A stretch of DNA of 35,740 nucleotides from an uncultured Fusobacterium sp. (GTDB taxonomy: Bacteria > Fusobacteriota > Fusobacteriia > Fusobacteriales > Fusobacteriaceae). How positions within the stretch are numbered: the first letter of the stretch is position 1; each line of letters opens with the position of its first letter. The position numbers were made by a program, and so were the translations under genes. Shown here in pieces: positions 28,201 through 33,895 of this stretch. The DNA lies in assembly GCA_900542625.1 (NCBI GenBank), contig UQOH01000013.1:1-35740 (forward strand), written 5' to 3'. The notes beneath the pieces are model-generated. The model had not been told where the DNA came from and searched no databases. It worked only from the letters and a program-made list of their open reading frames with translations.

Positions 28201-31200
28201 TTTTCAGCTTTTACATTAAGTTTTTTAACTCCATTTAAAACAACTGCATCATAGCTATCATCTGATACAGTATTATTTTCATTTTTATCTTTTTCTCTTC
28301 CTATTATTGCTTCTGTTGTATTATTTACTGTATTTATAGCAACTGTTCCAGCTATTGCTTCTGAACCAGAAGCTGACACTCCTGCTCCTATAGTATATAT
28401 TTCAGCATCACTGTTTGCCGTTACTTCTACTTCTGAAGCTGTTATTTCTGTACTTTGCTTATCTTTATTCTTTTCTGTATTTATTATTCCTGCTAATGTT
28501 TCATTTTTTACATTACTGTTTGCAAGAACTGCCCCTATTGATGTTCCTTTAGATGCTGATATCTGTCCTCCTACATTTACTTCAAATGCAGTATTTTTAG
28601 CATTTGCTGCTACTTTATCTGCTGTTATTACAGAATCAACTATCTGTGCACTTACTTTATTTGCTAATTCTTGCCATGATACAGATCCCATGGCACCAAA
28701 TTTACCTGTAGATGCAGCTACTCCTCCTGCTGCTCCTACTATAAATGTATCTGCTGAAGCTCCCGCTGTTACATTTCCTGTTGTATTAATAACAGAATTA
28801 TCGATAGTTGCTGTAAAATTATTGTTTATTTTATCATAAATAACTCCTGCACCTACTCCTGGTCCACTGGCTCCTGATCCAATTGCTCCTGAAATAACTC
28901 CAGCCGCTGTTATTATAGTTGTTCCTTTTTTATTATCATTAATTTGTGAAAGATTTTCATCTGCTTGTCCAGATTCTGATGTTTTTTTACTATATCCTCC
29001 ATCTGCATTTTGCTTAGTATAATCTCCCTCTGTTGAAGACAAATCAAGTTCACTGTAATAATCGCTTCCATCAGTGTCTATTCCTCTATCATTTAAATAA
29101 TTAATATATGTATTGTCTGCATTTTTTGTTCCTGTTTCTATTGGACTATCTCCAGCTGTTACTGATATATTATCTGAGTTTGTGATAGTTGCATTGCTTA
29201 TTCCAGAGTTAACACTATTGTCAACTTCATTGTACACTACAGCTCCTTGAAAACTTGCACTAGAAGAGCTGCTACCTGAAGTACCGTCTCCGCCAGATGC
29301 TACTACTCCTATTGCTGCAGCTGCGGTTACCTGTGTCATATTTAAAGTTCCATCAACTAACACATTTCCAACATTATGATAAGTTCCTCCTTTTATTCCA
29401 GCTGTTACATCATTATTAATAATTCCAACTGTAATAGCTCCTCCTGCTGCTCCTTTTCCTTTTCCAGCTTGAATATTAACTCCGCCTGCTATTTGAATTC
29501 CAGATTCTTCTGCTGTAACATTTATATTAGTTTTATCTTGGTTTAATGATTTATCTTTTGTTCCTATTTCAGTTTCTTCTCCACCTAACAGAGCTGTTGT
29601 ATCATGATTAATTATATTAAGAGAAACTGATGCTCCTCCCATATAAGTGTTCCCATCATTAGAAAGCCCAAGACCAAGTCCTGCTGCTGTTACTACAGAA
29701 TTATTTTCTGCATTTACAGTAATACTATCTGTTTGTCTTATTTTTACATTATTTACTATAGCATTTGTTGTGTTATTTAATACATTAAGTCCTACTGCAC
29801 CTTCAACTGCTACTGAAGTTTTGTTGTTTCCTGTACTGCTAGTATTACCTACATTTTGACTGCCGCCTTTACTGCTCCAGTTAATAGCAGCTGCTCCACT
29901 CCATGCTCCAGTAAATCCATTATCCTTTGCTTCAACAACTATATTTTTCTTGTCATCATTTCCAGACAACACGATATTAACTCCATCTATTCCAGCTGAA
30001 GTTTCTGTGTTATTTAAGTTTATTGAAACACTTCCTGCACCTGCTATATCAATTTTATTTTGAGAACCATTCCCACCTGTATTAGTATTTCCTCCTTGAA
30101 TGGTTCCGTTTATTCCCATTCCTTGCTGTACCATTCCTGAAGTTAGATTTCCAAGTCCATTATTGGCATTTGTTTGGGCATTTCCTACAGCAGACGATGC
30201 GTTTGTACCTGTAATTCCTATATTTCCAACACCAGCTCCATTTGATTTTTTATCTGAACTAACTCCTCCTGCTACACTTATTGCATTAATCATTCCACTT
30301 GTTTCAGCATTTATTGCAAGGCTTTCAGCAGAAATTGTTCCTTTTTCTTCTGTTTCTTCTTTGACAATATCGTTATCTTTTATTTCTGCTTTTGTTATAA
30401 TATCATATTCGTTTACAGCTGCTGAAGCACCTATTGCTACATTTCCGCCTTGAGCCAATGCTCCTGCCACATTTGTCAGAGATGCATCATTGCTGGCAGA
30501 TATTTGTACAGCACCATTAGAACCAGTTATATCTACTTCATCATCAATAGATACAATACTGTTGTTAATTCCATTGTTATAACTTACCATTCCATTAATA
30601 GCAGCTTCTTCACCTGAATGACCCGAACTTAAAGAAGCTGTTACATTGAACACCTTATTATCTGTACCTATAGTTATATTATTACCTTGAAGTTTTGTTT
30701 TTTCTGTTATTGTTATACCTGATTTATTTTCTGAAGTCTGCATGTTAAAAGAACCACCTACTGAGGTAGCTTTTCCATTTTCTCCTGCAGTTTCAAAAAT
30801 TCCAATATTCAGATCTTGTATATTTCCAACAATACTTACAGTATCTGCTTTTACATTAGATTTTATATCTAAATTTCCTGAAGAAATAATATCTACATTT
30901 CCTATATTTATTGTGCTGGAATTTGTAAGATTATTAATTGCAACAGAACCTGCTGCTCTTAAACCGCTTCCTTTATCATTATTATCATTAGCAGCAGTAC
31001 GAACATAGAAGTTTCCATAATTTCCACCATCTGCAAATGCTAAAGCACTTTCCACCATTTCTTTAAATAAGTTTAAGTCCTCTACAATTTCATCTCCTAT
31101 TTCTTTAGGAATATCTGTAGGCAGTCCTGTTACTAATCCCTCTAATTCAGTTATAAGAGTAAGACTGTCTTTAGCTATCTTTCCTATTCTAGTTAAAGTA

Positions 31201-33869
31201 TTTTCAGAGAAGAAAGAATCTGTTCCTCCAGCAAGTCCTCCCTCTTCACTTTTTAATGCTGTTCCAAGTTCTTGTAATTGAGTTATAATATTATTTATTT
31301 CTTCTAATTTTTCTTTAATATCTCCTACAAGACCTTCAGCTGTAGTTGAAGTTGTTAAAGCAACACTTAGTTTATTTTTAGCATCTGTTAATTCTTCTAT
31401 CATTTTTTCTATACGATTATACTGCATTATTACATCGCTGGTAATATTAACATTTGCACCTTTCAGCTGTGTATTTTCAATAACTGTATCTAATGTACTT
31501 TCTTTTTGGCTATCAATAACTATTGATGAAGTGTTGAAAATATCAGAATACATTACAGCTAAACTTACTGCACCCTCTTTCGCTGAAGAAGTAGTTCCTC
31601 CAGTACCTTTTTTAGCTCCAGAATATGTATCTCCTGTTATAGAAACTTTAGTATCTCCAACTTCTGTTTTAGAACTTATATTTAAATCTCCTTTAGTTTC
31701 AATAGTGCTATTATTAATTTTTATATTTGAACTATTCTCTTCTAAAATAACTCCAACAGCTGCTCCTGCTTGTACTTTACCTTTACCTGTTGATGTTCCA
31801 CCGCCTTGAGGAGCACGAGCTTGTGGAGCTTGTTCGCCAAACATTCCCTGAATCTTTGTTACGAAACTATCAAACTGTCCTTCCACCATTGTTGTTTTTT
31901 TAGCAAATTTACTTCGATCTATTCCCATTGTATTATCAGAAGTTATAGTATTTGATATAGTATTTGTTGAAGTTATACCCATATTTCCTGATGAATTTAT
32001 TCTGCTGTTATCTATTTCTATTGTCGAACTGCTGTCATGTTCAACTACATTTATAGCTGTTCCAAGTCCAAGTTTTCCACTAGTTCTAGTTGAACCACCA
32101 CTAGATCCAGGTTTTTTACTTGGAGCTCCCTCTGCTGCAACAAGAACTGTTGAACTTATATTGTTTTCAGCAGCTGAAGATACAGCCAAAGCTCTTTCTG
32201 AAGTTAAGACTGCCTTATCTTTTATAGATACTTTTGAAGCATTATTTCCTGATATTACACCTAAACCTAAAGTAAAAGTTTCCCCTGCACTTTGAGATGC
32301 TGCATTAAGATTTAAATCAGTTCTTGATACTGCATTTATATTCATATCTCCTTTTGAAGATAAAACTGATTTTTCTCCTGAAATATTTACAGCTGCATCT
32401 CCATCAGTATAAATCACAGCTCCTGCTGCAGCAAGCTTTTTCCCTTTCTTCTGCTTTTTAGCCTGTTCTACAGGTGCTACTTCTGCTCCTATTTCAACTT
32501 TTATAGTATTGTCTGCTTTAATATTAAGATTTTCTCCTGCCTCTATTCCACTGTTTTCTATATTTACTGTTGCAACACTTCTTTGTACCGCTACAGAAGC
32601 ATCTACTTCAAATTGTCCCAAAAATTTATTAAGCTTTTGAGTCATTTTAGATTCATTCGGTTGTTGCTCTTCTGGTTCTTCCTCTTCTGCTATATATATG
32701 CTTTCTGATACAGCTTCTATATTTACATTTTCTCCTGCTTTAATATTTGAATCCTTTATATCTACTTCCGCATTTACAGCAGCAATAGCATTTCCTCCAC
32801 CGTTTTCTTCATCAGCTATATTTCTAGCTGTTGCTGATGCTGTAAAGTTTCCTGCTGCATCTATTTTTGCGCTATCAAGTTCAATTTTAGCTTCTGCCAA
32901 TACAGGTCTTAATTTATCTATAGTTTCCACTAAACTTTTACCTTGTTCCATAGCTTCTTTCACTTGTGTAACGTATGCTTCTCCGCCAACTGCTCCAACT
33001 ATACTAAGCAGGTCATTAAATGATTCTATCCCGCTAAGTATGTTTTCTGCAAGCTGTGAAGTTCCATCAGAAAAAGCTTTTAAAACAATATCTCCATTTT
33101 CAGTTTTTGCTGCTGTTAAATTCTTTCTATCAATATTTAAAGCTTTTAGCTGAGTATCATCCATATTTACTAAATTGCTAAAATCTGTTATTCCTGTTGC
33201 CAAAACAGCAACTGTATTGCCATTGGCATCTATAGGTTCTGCTTTATCTCCTATAGTTATATTTGCTGCATGAAGTTCTATTCTGTCAACAGCATTAATT
33301 TTTCCTTTTACAATAATAGTTCCTTGAGGGTTCAAAGGAATGGAAACATTTCCATCTTTAGGAACTATTCCTTCATAAACATTTCCAAGTTCAGCTTCTT
33401 TTAATGCATCATCGTAAGCATTTTGTGTTGGAGTCATCACATAAAGAGCTCCTGTATTAATAACCCCTGTATTTCCAACAACCATACCTGATGAACTTAA
33501 GAAAAACAGCTCTCCACCTATTTTATTATTTTTAATTGCATTCACTGTTCCTTCAACTTTTATTTGATTATCAACAAAATTAAATAATCTGTTAGCTTCA
33601 TTTGTACTATCCTTTTGTTTAAAATACATATTAGCTATTTTATCAGCTTCCAATTCAAATTTATTAAAATGGTTAAAAGCATTTTCTCCATTAACTTTTC
33701 CTGCCCAGATATTTGTAATATCTCCTTTATCAACTACAGTATTTAATTTATCTCCAGCTGTTATCTCTCCGCTGGCTGTCATAGAATTAATTAAAAATCC
33801 CAATGCAGCAAGCATAGCTGTAGATTTTTGTATAGCTGTATAATCATTAAGTTTTATTTTTTCCCCCAT
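16215..33869 (-). CDS. Giant LktA-type TpsA exoprotein (filamentous adhesin/leukotoxin family, 5884 aa)
   Basis: Secreted partner of a type Vb system, one uninterrupted frame of 5884 codons. The N terminus has a hydrophobic signal segment (MLAALGFLINSMTAS, residues 19-33). A TPS secretion domain follows (about 35-270; GGELFFLSSSGMVVGNTGVINTGALYVMTP), as in the leukotoxin LktA/filamentous adhesin family. A helical insertion lies around residues 810-955. Roughly residues 1000-2600 hold about twenty degenerate repeats of the type SAGxGGxAAVGAxVxVNxI followed by beta strands, and beta-helix-like sequence continues to about 5620. An aromatic island is at about 4026-4163 and a duplicated block at about 5091-5540. 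The last 260 residues are non-repetitive with a charged tail. I found no cysteine. AAGGAGG lies 7 bases before the ATG, 26 bases after tpsB. Whether it is a toxin, an adhesin or both cannot be told from sequence. Confidence 0.93.
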   Translation of the reverse strand: MGEKIKLNDYTAIQKSTAMLAALGFLINSMTASGEITAGDKLNTVVDKGDITNIWAGKVNGENAFNHFNKFELEADKIANMYFKQKDSTNEANRLFNFVDNQIKVEGTVNAIKNNKIGGELFFLSSSGMVVGNTGVINTGALYVMTPTQNAYDDALKEAELGNVYEGIVPKDGNVSIPLNPQGTIIVKGKINAVDRIELHAANITIGDKAEPIDANGNTVAVLATGITDFSNLVNMDDTQLKALNIDRKNLTAAKTENGDIVLKAFSDGTSQLAENILSGIESFNDLLSIVGAVGGEAYVTQVKEAMEQGKSLVETIDKLRPVLAEAKIELDSAKIDAAGNFTASATARNIADEENGGGNAIAAVNAEVDIKDSNIKAGENVNIEAVSESIYIAEEEEPEEQQPNESKMTQKLNKFLGQFEVDASVAVQRSVATVNIENSGIEAGENLNIKADNTIKVEIGAEVAPVEQAKKQKKGKKLAAAGAVIYTDGDAAVNISGEKSVLSSKGDMNINAVSRTDLNLNAASQSAGETFTLGLGVISGNNASKVSIKDKAVLTSERALAVSSAAENNISSTVLVAAEGAPSKKPGSSGGSTRTSGKLGLGTAINVVEHDSSSTIEIDNSRINSSGNMGITSTNTISNTITSDNTMGIDRSKFAKKTTMVEGQFDSFVTKIQGMFGEQAPQARAPQGGGTSTGKGKVQAGAAVGVILEENSSNIKINNSTIETKGDLNISSKTEVGDTKVSITGDTYSGAKKGTGGTTSSAKEGAVSLAVMYSDIFNTSSIVIDSQKESTLDTVIENTQLKGANVNITSDVIMQYNRIEKMIEELTDAKNKLSVALTTSTTAEGLVGDIKEKLEEINNIITQLQELGTALKSEEGGLAGGTDSFFSENTLTRIGKIAKDSLTLITELEGLVTGLPTDIPKEIGDEIVEDLNLFKEMVESALAFADGGNYGNFYVRTAANDNNDKGSGLRAAGSVAINNLTNSSTINIGNVDIISSGNLDIKSNVKADTVSIVGNIQDLNIGIFETAGENGKATSVGGSFNMQTSENKSGITITEKTKLQGNNITIGTDNKVFNVTASLSSGHSGEEAAINGMVSYNNGINNSIVSIDDEVDITGSNGAVQISASNDASLTNVAGALAQGGNVAIGASAAVNEYDIITKAEIKDNDIVKEETEEKGTISAESLAINAETSGMINAISVAGGVSSDKKSNGAGVGNIGITGTNASSAVGNAQTNANNGLGNLTSGMVQQGMGINGTIQGGNTNTGGNGSQNKIDIAGAGSVSINLNNTETSAGIDGVNIVLSGNDDKKNIVVEAKDNGFTGAWSGAAAINWSSKGGSQNVGNTSSTGNNKTSVAVEGAVGLNVLNNTTNAIVNNVKIRQTDSITVNAENNSVVTAAGLGLGLSNDGNTYMGGASVSLNIINHDTTALLGGEETEIGTKDKSLNQDKTNINVTAEESGIQIAGGVNIQAGKGKGAAGGAITVGIINNDVTAGIKGGTYHNVGNVLVDGTLNMTQVTAAAAIGVVASGGDGTSGSSSSSASFQGAVVYNEVDNSVNSGISNATITNSDNISVTAGDSPIETGTKNADNTYINYLNDRGIDTDGSDYYSELDLSSTEGDYTKQNADGGYSKKTSESGQADENLSQINDNKKGTTIITAAGVISGAIGSGASGPGVGAGVIYDKINNNFTATIDNSVINTTGNVTAGASADTFIVGAAGGVAASTGKFGAMGSVSWQELANKVSAQIVDSVITADKVAANAKNTAFEVNVGGQISASKGTSIGAVLANSNVKNETLAGIINTEKNKDKQSTEITASEVEVTANSDAEIYTIGAGVSASGSEAIAGTVAINTVNNTTEAIIGREKDKNENNTVSDDSYDAVVLNGVKKLNVKAENSDDLMNIVGGITGSGKVSVGGAVAYSEIDNNVTAEINKANITTAEDAENERAINISADDNSEILNVAVSLGGAGNVAVQGAASTAIVNKKVNAELKDADVDKDVGENVNLNITANNKGNIISNASVVAGAGTAAVGAGVSVNQITQDTAAVLSGGTQKVKEALVKGISRAEITNIGIGVGAGGTAGVTGSVAVNQLENNNKVSIKDGANLTAKGNIGVIAQSDDIISNYAGTLSAAGTAAVGVSTTVNELSGDTVVSIEEAELTAYGATDENIATNGKVNEVVDGLVEELKLDDNLTENRVESLHKGIVADSSSTHTLKSLLANGGFAGKAAVNGTVNVNQISGTTKTNINKSSIFGKEAYIHTGDYTDSIGFVGTVAAAAAAGIGGASDTHLIDRTAETLISGAQIRVTDNVKIDTDSKQGISSMTVAGAAAGAAAVGATVTVTQLEGETKLIISSAEDGKIMTAIEGETVDIDTAHTGIVNMGNVAATGAGTAAVGAAIGVTKDENITETKVSDSTIRAKKQISINTENNSELNNLMISAGVGGVAGVSGVVSVNNISNIVKTDIDNSDIVIVTEKEREGTEEGETSGLINIATINNLAMKVKPISASAGGTAGVAATITVNTINSSTITDINNTNIENFSSSPVDVIIASTENRDIDQLIVSAGVGGVAAGTNVAVNSIGTAIVERDSETDIQGKIEAANGGQGSKIDGLAADILNEKAEKEKQEEDKEEDKEETIVKYEDRYKVTADKTGRENTKDEGIKVNISSGRITADNVTIQAVENDNVNITSGGGTVGGISISASVGITDIVRDLGITISNAEMKAAEKLAAEAKINGTASAEIYQGSGGVIGLGAAYSEINAKGNNFVNITGADLLGNSIDISAKDSSELINKASGLSVGVVTGGAIIAKSENESNMGINIESSTIEAAAVTEKTEEGTKIVGGDNNIYTEKTGKLEVTAIGGSAGVLSGVGVEATAKDNSTNIIAIKNSNNKLQGRDLTVSAISVPRIKAETGSVAFGTLAGVGVSNSYALYSGKTSLDIDAGNTIAGDIIKLGAGIITQGGFNSLEAKTIANGGGLTAGVQVNEAKAENNGEATVNIEKQNYYDTSEKELSDVAVSALNNTKIKVTAEGLNIGGAYATGINQATSISTGKTEINVKGGNANIYNINAGTDTEIDSRVKGDGGALISIDGNASGILSNTINNSTVVNIGGNWNVNKEMNVTAKETDTLNLKASSTKGGGLAVNGLQVINNIGNNNNRGTEVNFLNDAKVEGRGSVAVLAENAVYLNKSSQKKVEKTESNPSGYEIIVPLIVDGENYGGVAVQLIKVESDIDKKAEINIGENVAVNTNQKQTYDAKATGEINLRGSGKSGGAGSGTDINIDSDITFNNKVAIGTDAELTTNKADQDITLAANDIFQARVSTIAEADGAVGVAEADSNSKINRNNTIDIAESSKLHSTNNINLYAGKDSAGAEADLTLKVSAETVTEALVGIPLPGFNNSINQKNQININSGSIVESVGSINLEAGTGTNKIEEARQKYTWITGDNKTSDYMQSENGVPNSKVNSDNYVKADGNLSAGIYAKQDIKIDGVFNTNKDVEIIGTYAEGNITGTLNGKVIGKDINIEIKSEDFTNTLMDRYRELERMIAENPEPNSPANLGYKAEQTALLAQMLEAGVATQDKDGNLVPVKNLEISYIEIPDIVASGGDITIKSDNFIGGGSLSATGDPTVTITNKSNLYLKIGDVIIGEAGGKITFNNRDIGNKTIAQADKNEHIKNLNLLEKYKNDEVKFNNILADTTGAGAPMISILNDGITSLKVATDSNPNGDKEAEVTIVSNVEINGNVENTNGKIEIENKTGSIIQISKSSDEPSSIVGDTVSMKAAGSIVQGSSEGMVAVVDEKSRWEDEQKSLQKQLFNEFNNAATGDATKVSDKSNTATNIDAHYEKNNRIAGGTIILSATDININGLVQSGFKDYKVTLGAAEEKKISDYDKNWSSNKGSTLDLSEIKANYKLNNGGFKYDEDNNIMYYVVQTYYDPSTKQVIVEDINPTGGQIYLTGRIMSTGNGRIVALDGAADIDITNNMNNNDINLTLGNISNGNSQGKVSITDLNKKDSEGNYLTTEYTTDGGIKYTYTPEEGQRYNWTNGTKSTTTQTYTWSQYFSWWGLRESKSKEELTAQKDKDPQYDIPITVNGDEKEKGYYIQKESKETADFIVHYHNEVNKDESQKIISDPRVWTDYKNWTHFSGTDYYEWDETFGTTQTYVNSLNASKPIEIEFITSKNGGTINVDSVANVVLNGNLKNTSTEKGIVTIDSDNSIIRKGGNIYSDNINLTAGKDIQNIKITSLGADVNLTANAGGNVSIELKGDYQKAGNAIIGSITGKDIDFSASGNISQKIEDAIGIKGNRINLVSTDGGITLNVNSADELVDIQDSMSTSISAKAKGDITLTEVSGDMRIGRIETLDGSVILNTDGYVLDALPDPNEETSSRADIEEKIENWQSAGLIAGSEEYLAKKTAEAEDYKQGIITEYDYYLALQEYFKETGQPEIQQTEKLEEGKPEEPPVKEKIDLVSRYAELEAKYGQYESVDAYLEEDIKYKELTKEPEFKWTQEDLLYAIKDTIANPEAGSTTDPKAKDPNITGKNITINAGMGIGKDAGETVIKLDELNADGKYTNMKKLASAEAADVVWDEKDGTEEVGTATISNKKAVGIKLTDSTGKLNVNAGENVYLAVRSGAGEESGYNAVNVGQITTEKDIRLFGIGGVFNAVGNTNTNFTGNNLILEGGSADLGAENNELTTDLKGTLTARTNESIYINQKSDSDMKVAAIYAGKDIVLKSQSDILSVSGELGYINSVEGNIILEAGGNIGDTDGGSLRIKNNNLDKNIITAEVGGNIYITGKNSGSDAETGTGSEVVKGEEPPKGDTEVQVPDNQKGLTLGEIQGNGIVKVLGEANLKVENINNKTEDPNSGRTDLNAAGYISLGSEETDTNITTNKLIMTANGGNINQFATNTINANTVIASANKGINLASNNTFNSIDLTNAINDIIINNTGENGLTVSVNEESEGNAGNVKITNAAGDIKVISDITATGDNSNVTIENTGSIIFAENKNVAAEKNVKLTSTEIGNIVVNDINTGNEILVSTNEGSITVNDLTASNITTKTNMGSIKGNNFTATNNITTSANTGDITLANANAENQKLTMTTGTGNIQVTGKANAGTELSASTTTGYIDITNAVSGSNMNLTTKENGTITVETLETLAGNLTAGTSTGDITITTGTVKGTTNISTTVDGAIDLGIINSTDNITAGTNKGTITADELTSGNNIKVTTNEGFIKGTNFIAGNNITTSTNIGDITLANANAKQGNLSASTVDGDISITTGTALGTAEITAETGNIKVNELTGSKISVTTENTVEELRGNIEIGNVTSTKEEILLATNIGDIKVTGKANAGTELSASTKSGAIDINNAVSGTNMNLTTTTGDIKAGTLETLAGNLTAGTSTGDISITTGTINGTTNISTAVDGAIDLGAIDSTGNLTAKTATGAISIDKGTINGITDISTTVDGNINLGIINSTDDITAGTNKGTITANDLTSGNNIKVTTNDGFIKGTNFIAANNITTSTNIGDITLANAEAKQGNLSASTVNGNISIITGTALGTADITTKVGNIDITNLTADKDVTIKTETEGKITSTGKLTSINESLEVYSAKGDINLNEVYAKDQARVYAKDGDIYIKLINGDYVVITMGSKDHKMDVKEQIVGKGSMLSSNDITISDLSQREGYTTPVEVTFNNSEDNTNSPITRAELHAKGLPNGLLITQLWAKDAEISTDGKILQLPKLNITGIGHFANDTTTTTVYGENSGYDNTDISIWNQASLTVPTELQYILLNFTNEPNTIETDGILLKVTDGFKVYAEREAGEEIMLDKLKDFEAEINKSYILNSPFEFVYKPYLNYNLIDNNIENAGMPEIIVTKDKIIISGTKAKEDKEIPIIAVENTEKEEKEKIAQK
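17251..17903 (-). repeat. TpsA C-terminal repeat block, copy 2
   Basis: Near-duplicate of 18064-18597. From 17251 to about 17575 it matches at an offset of 813 bases, and from about 17640 to 17903 at an offset of 690-693. The 123-base (41-codon) difference is an extra internal unit. Both copies are in frame (residues about 5322-5540). The nucleotide match is high, including synonymous positions, which points to a recent duplication or gene conversion. Confidence 0.88.
17528..17773 (-). repeat. 123-bp tandem duplication inside TpsA repeat copy 2
   Basis: Two adjacent 123-base units (17528-17650 and 17651-17773), both reading from the minus strand through I-x-T-x-V-D-G-x-I-x-L-G-x-I. The unit is exactly 41 codons, so gain or loss keeps the frame. 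Copy 1 of the larger block has only one such unit. Confidence 0.8.
18064..18597 (-). repeat. TpsA C-terminal repeat block, copy 1
   Basis: Codes for about residues 5091-5269, from TGKANAGTELSAST through ETLAGNLTAGTSTGDI and NKGTITADELTSGNNIKVTT to TTGTALGTAEI. The same series recurs in 17251-17903. A more diverged third version precedes it (residues about 4990-5090, with NMGSIKGNNFTATNNITTS). Confidence 0.88.
25988..26024 (-). repeat. 12-bp in-frame microrepeat (Glu-Glu-Asp-Lys) in tpsA
   Basis: On the plus strand the unit TTCTTTGTCTTC occurs twice and then starts again, coding EEDKEEDKEE at about residues 2618-2628. This lies in a highly charged, probably helical or disordered linker (KAEKEKQEEDKEEDKEETIVKYED) that interrupts the beta-rich repeats. 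Changes in copy number would keep the frame. Confidence 0.75.
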
Positions 33870-33895
33870 AATATATCCTCCTTAAATCCTAATCC

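Noticed and set aside
19200..33153. Many 60-170-codon plus-strand frames within tpsA
   Set aside because: All are antisense shadows of the giant gene, with the Ser/Phe/Ile/Pro-rich composition expected from complementing Asn/Lys/Gly/Thr/Ala-rich coding DNA.
16215..33869. Possible frameshift, split or pseudogene in the giant gene
   Set aside because: One frame stays open for 5884 codons with even composition and a good ribosome site; no internal stop was found.
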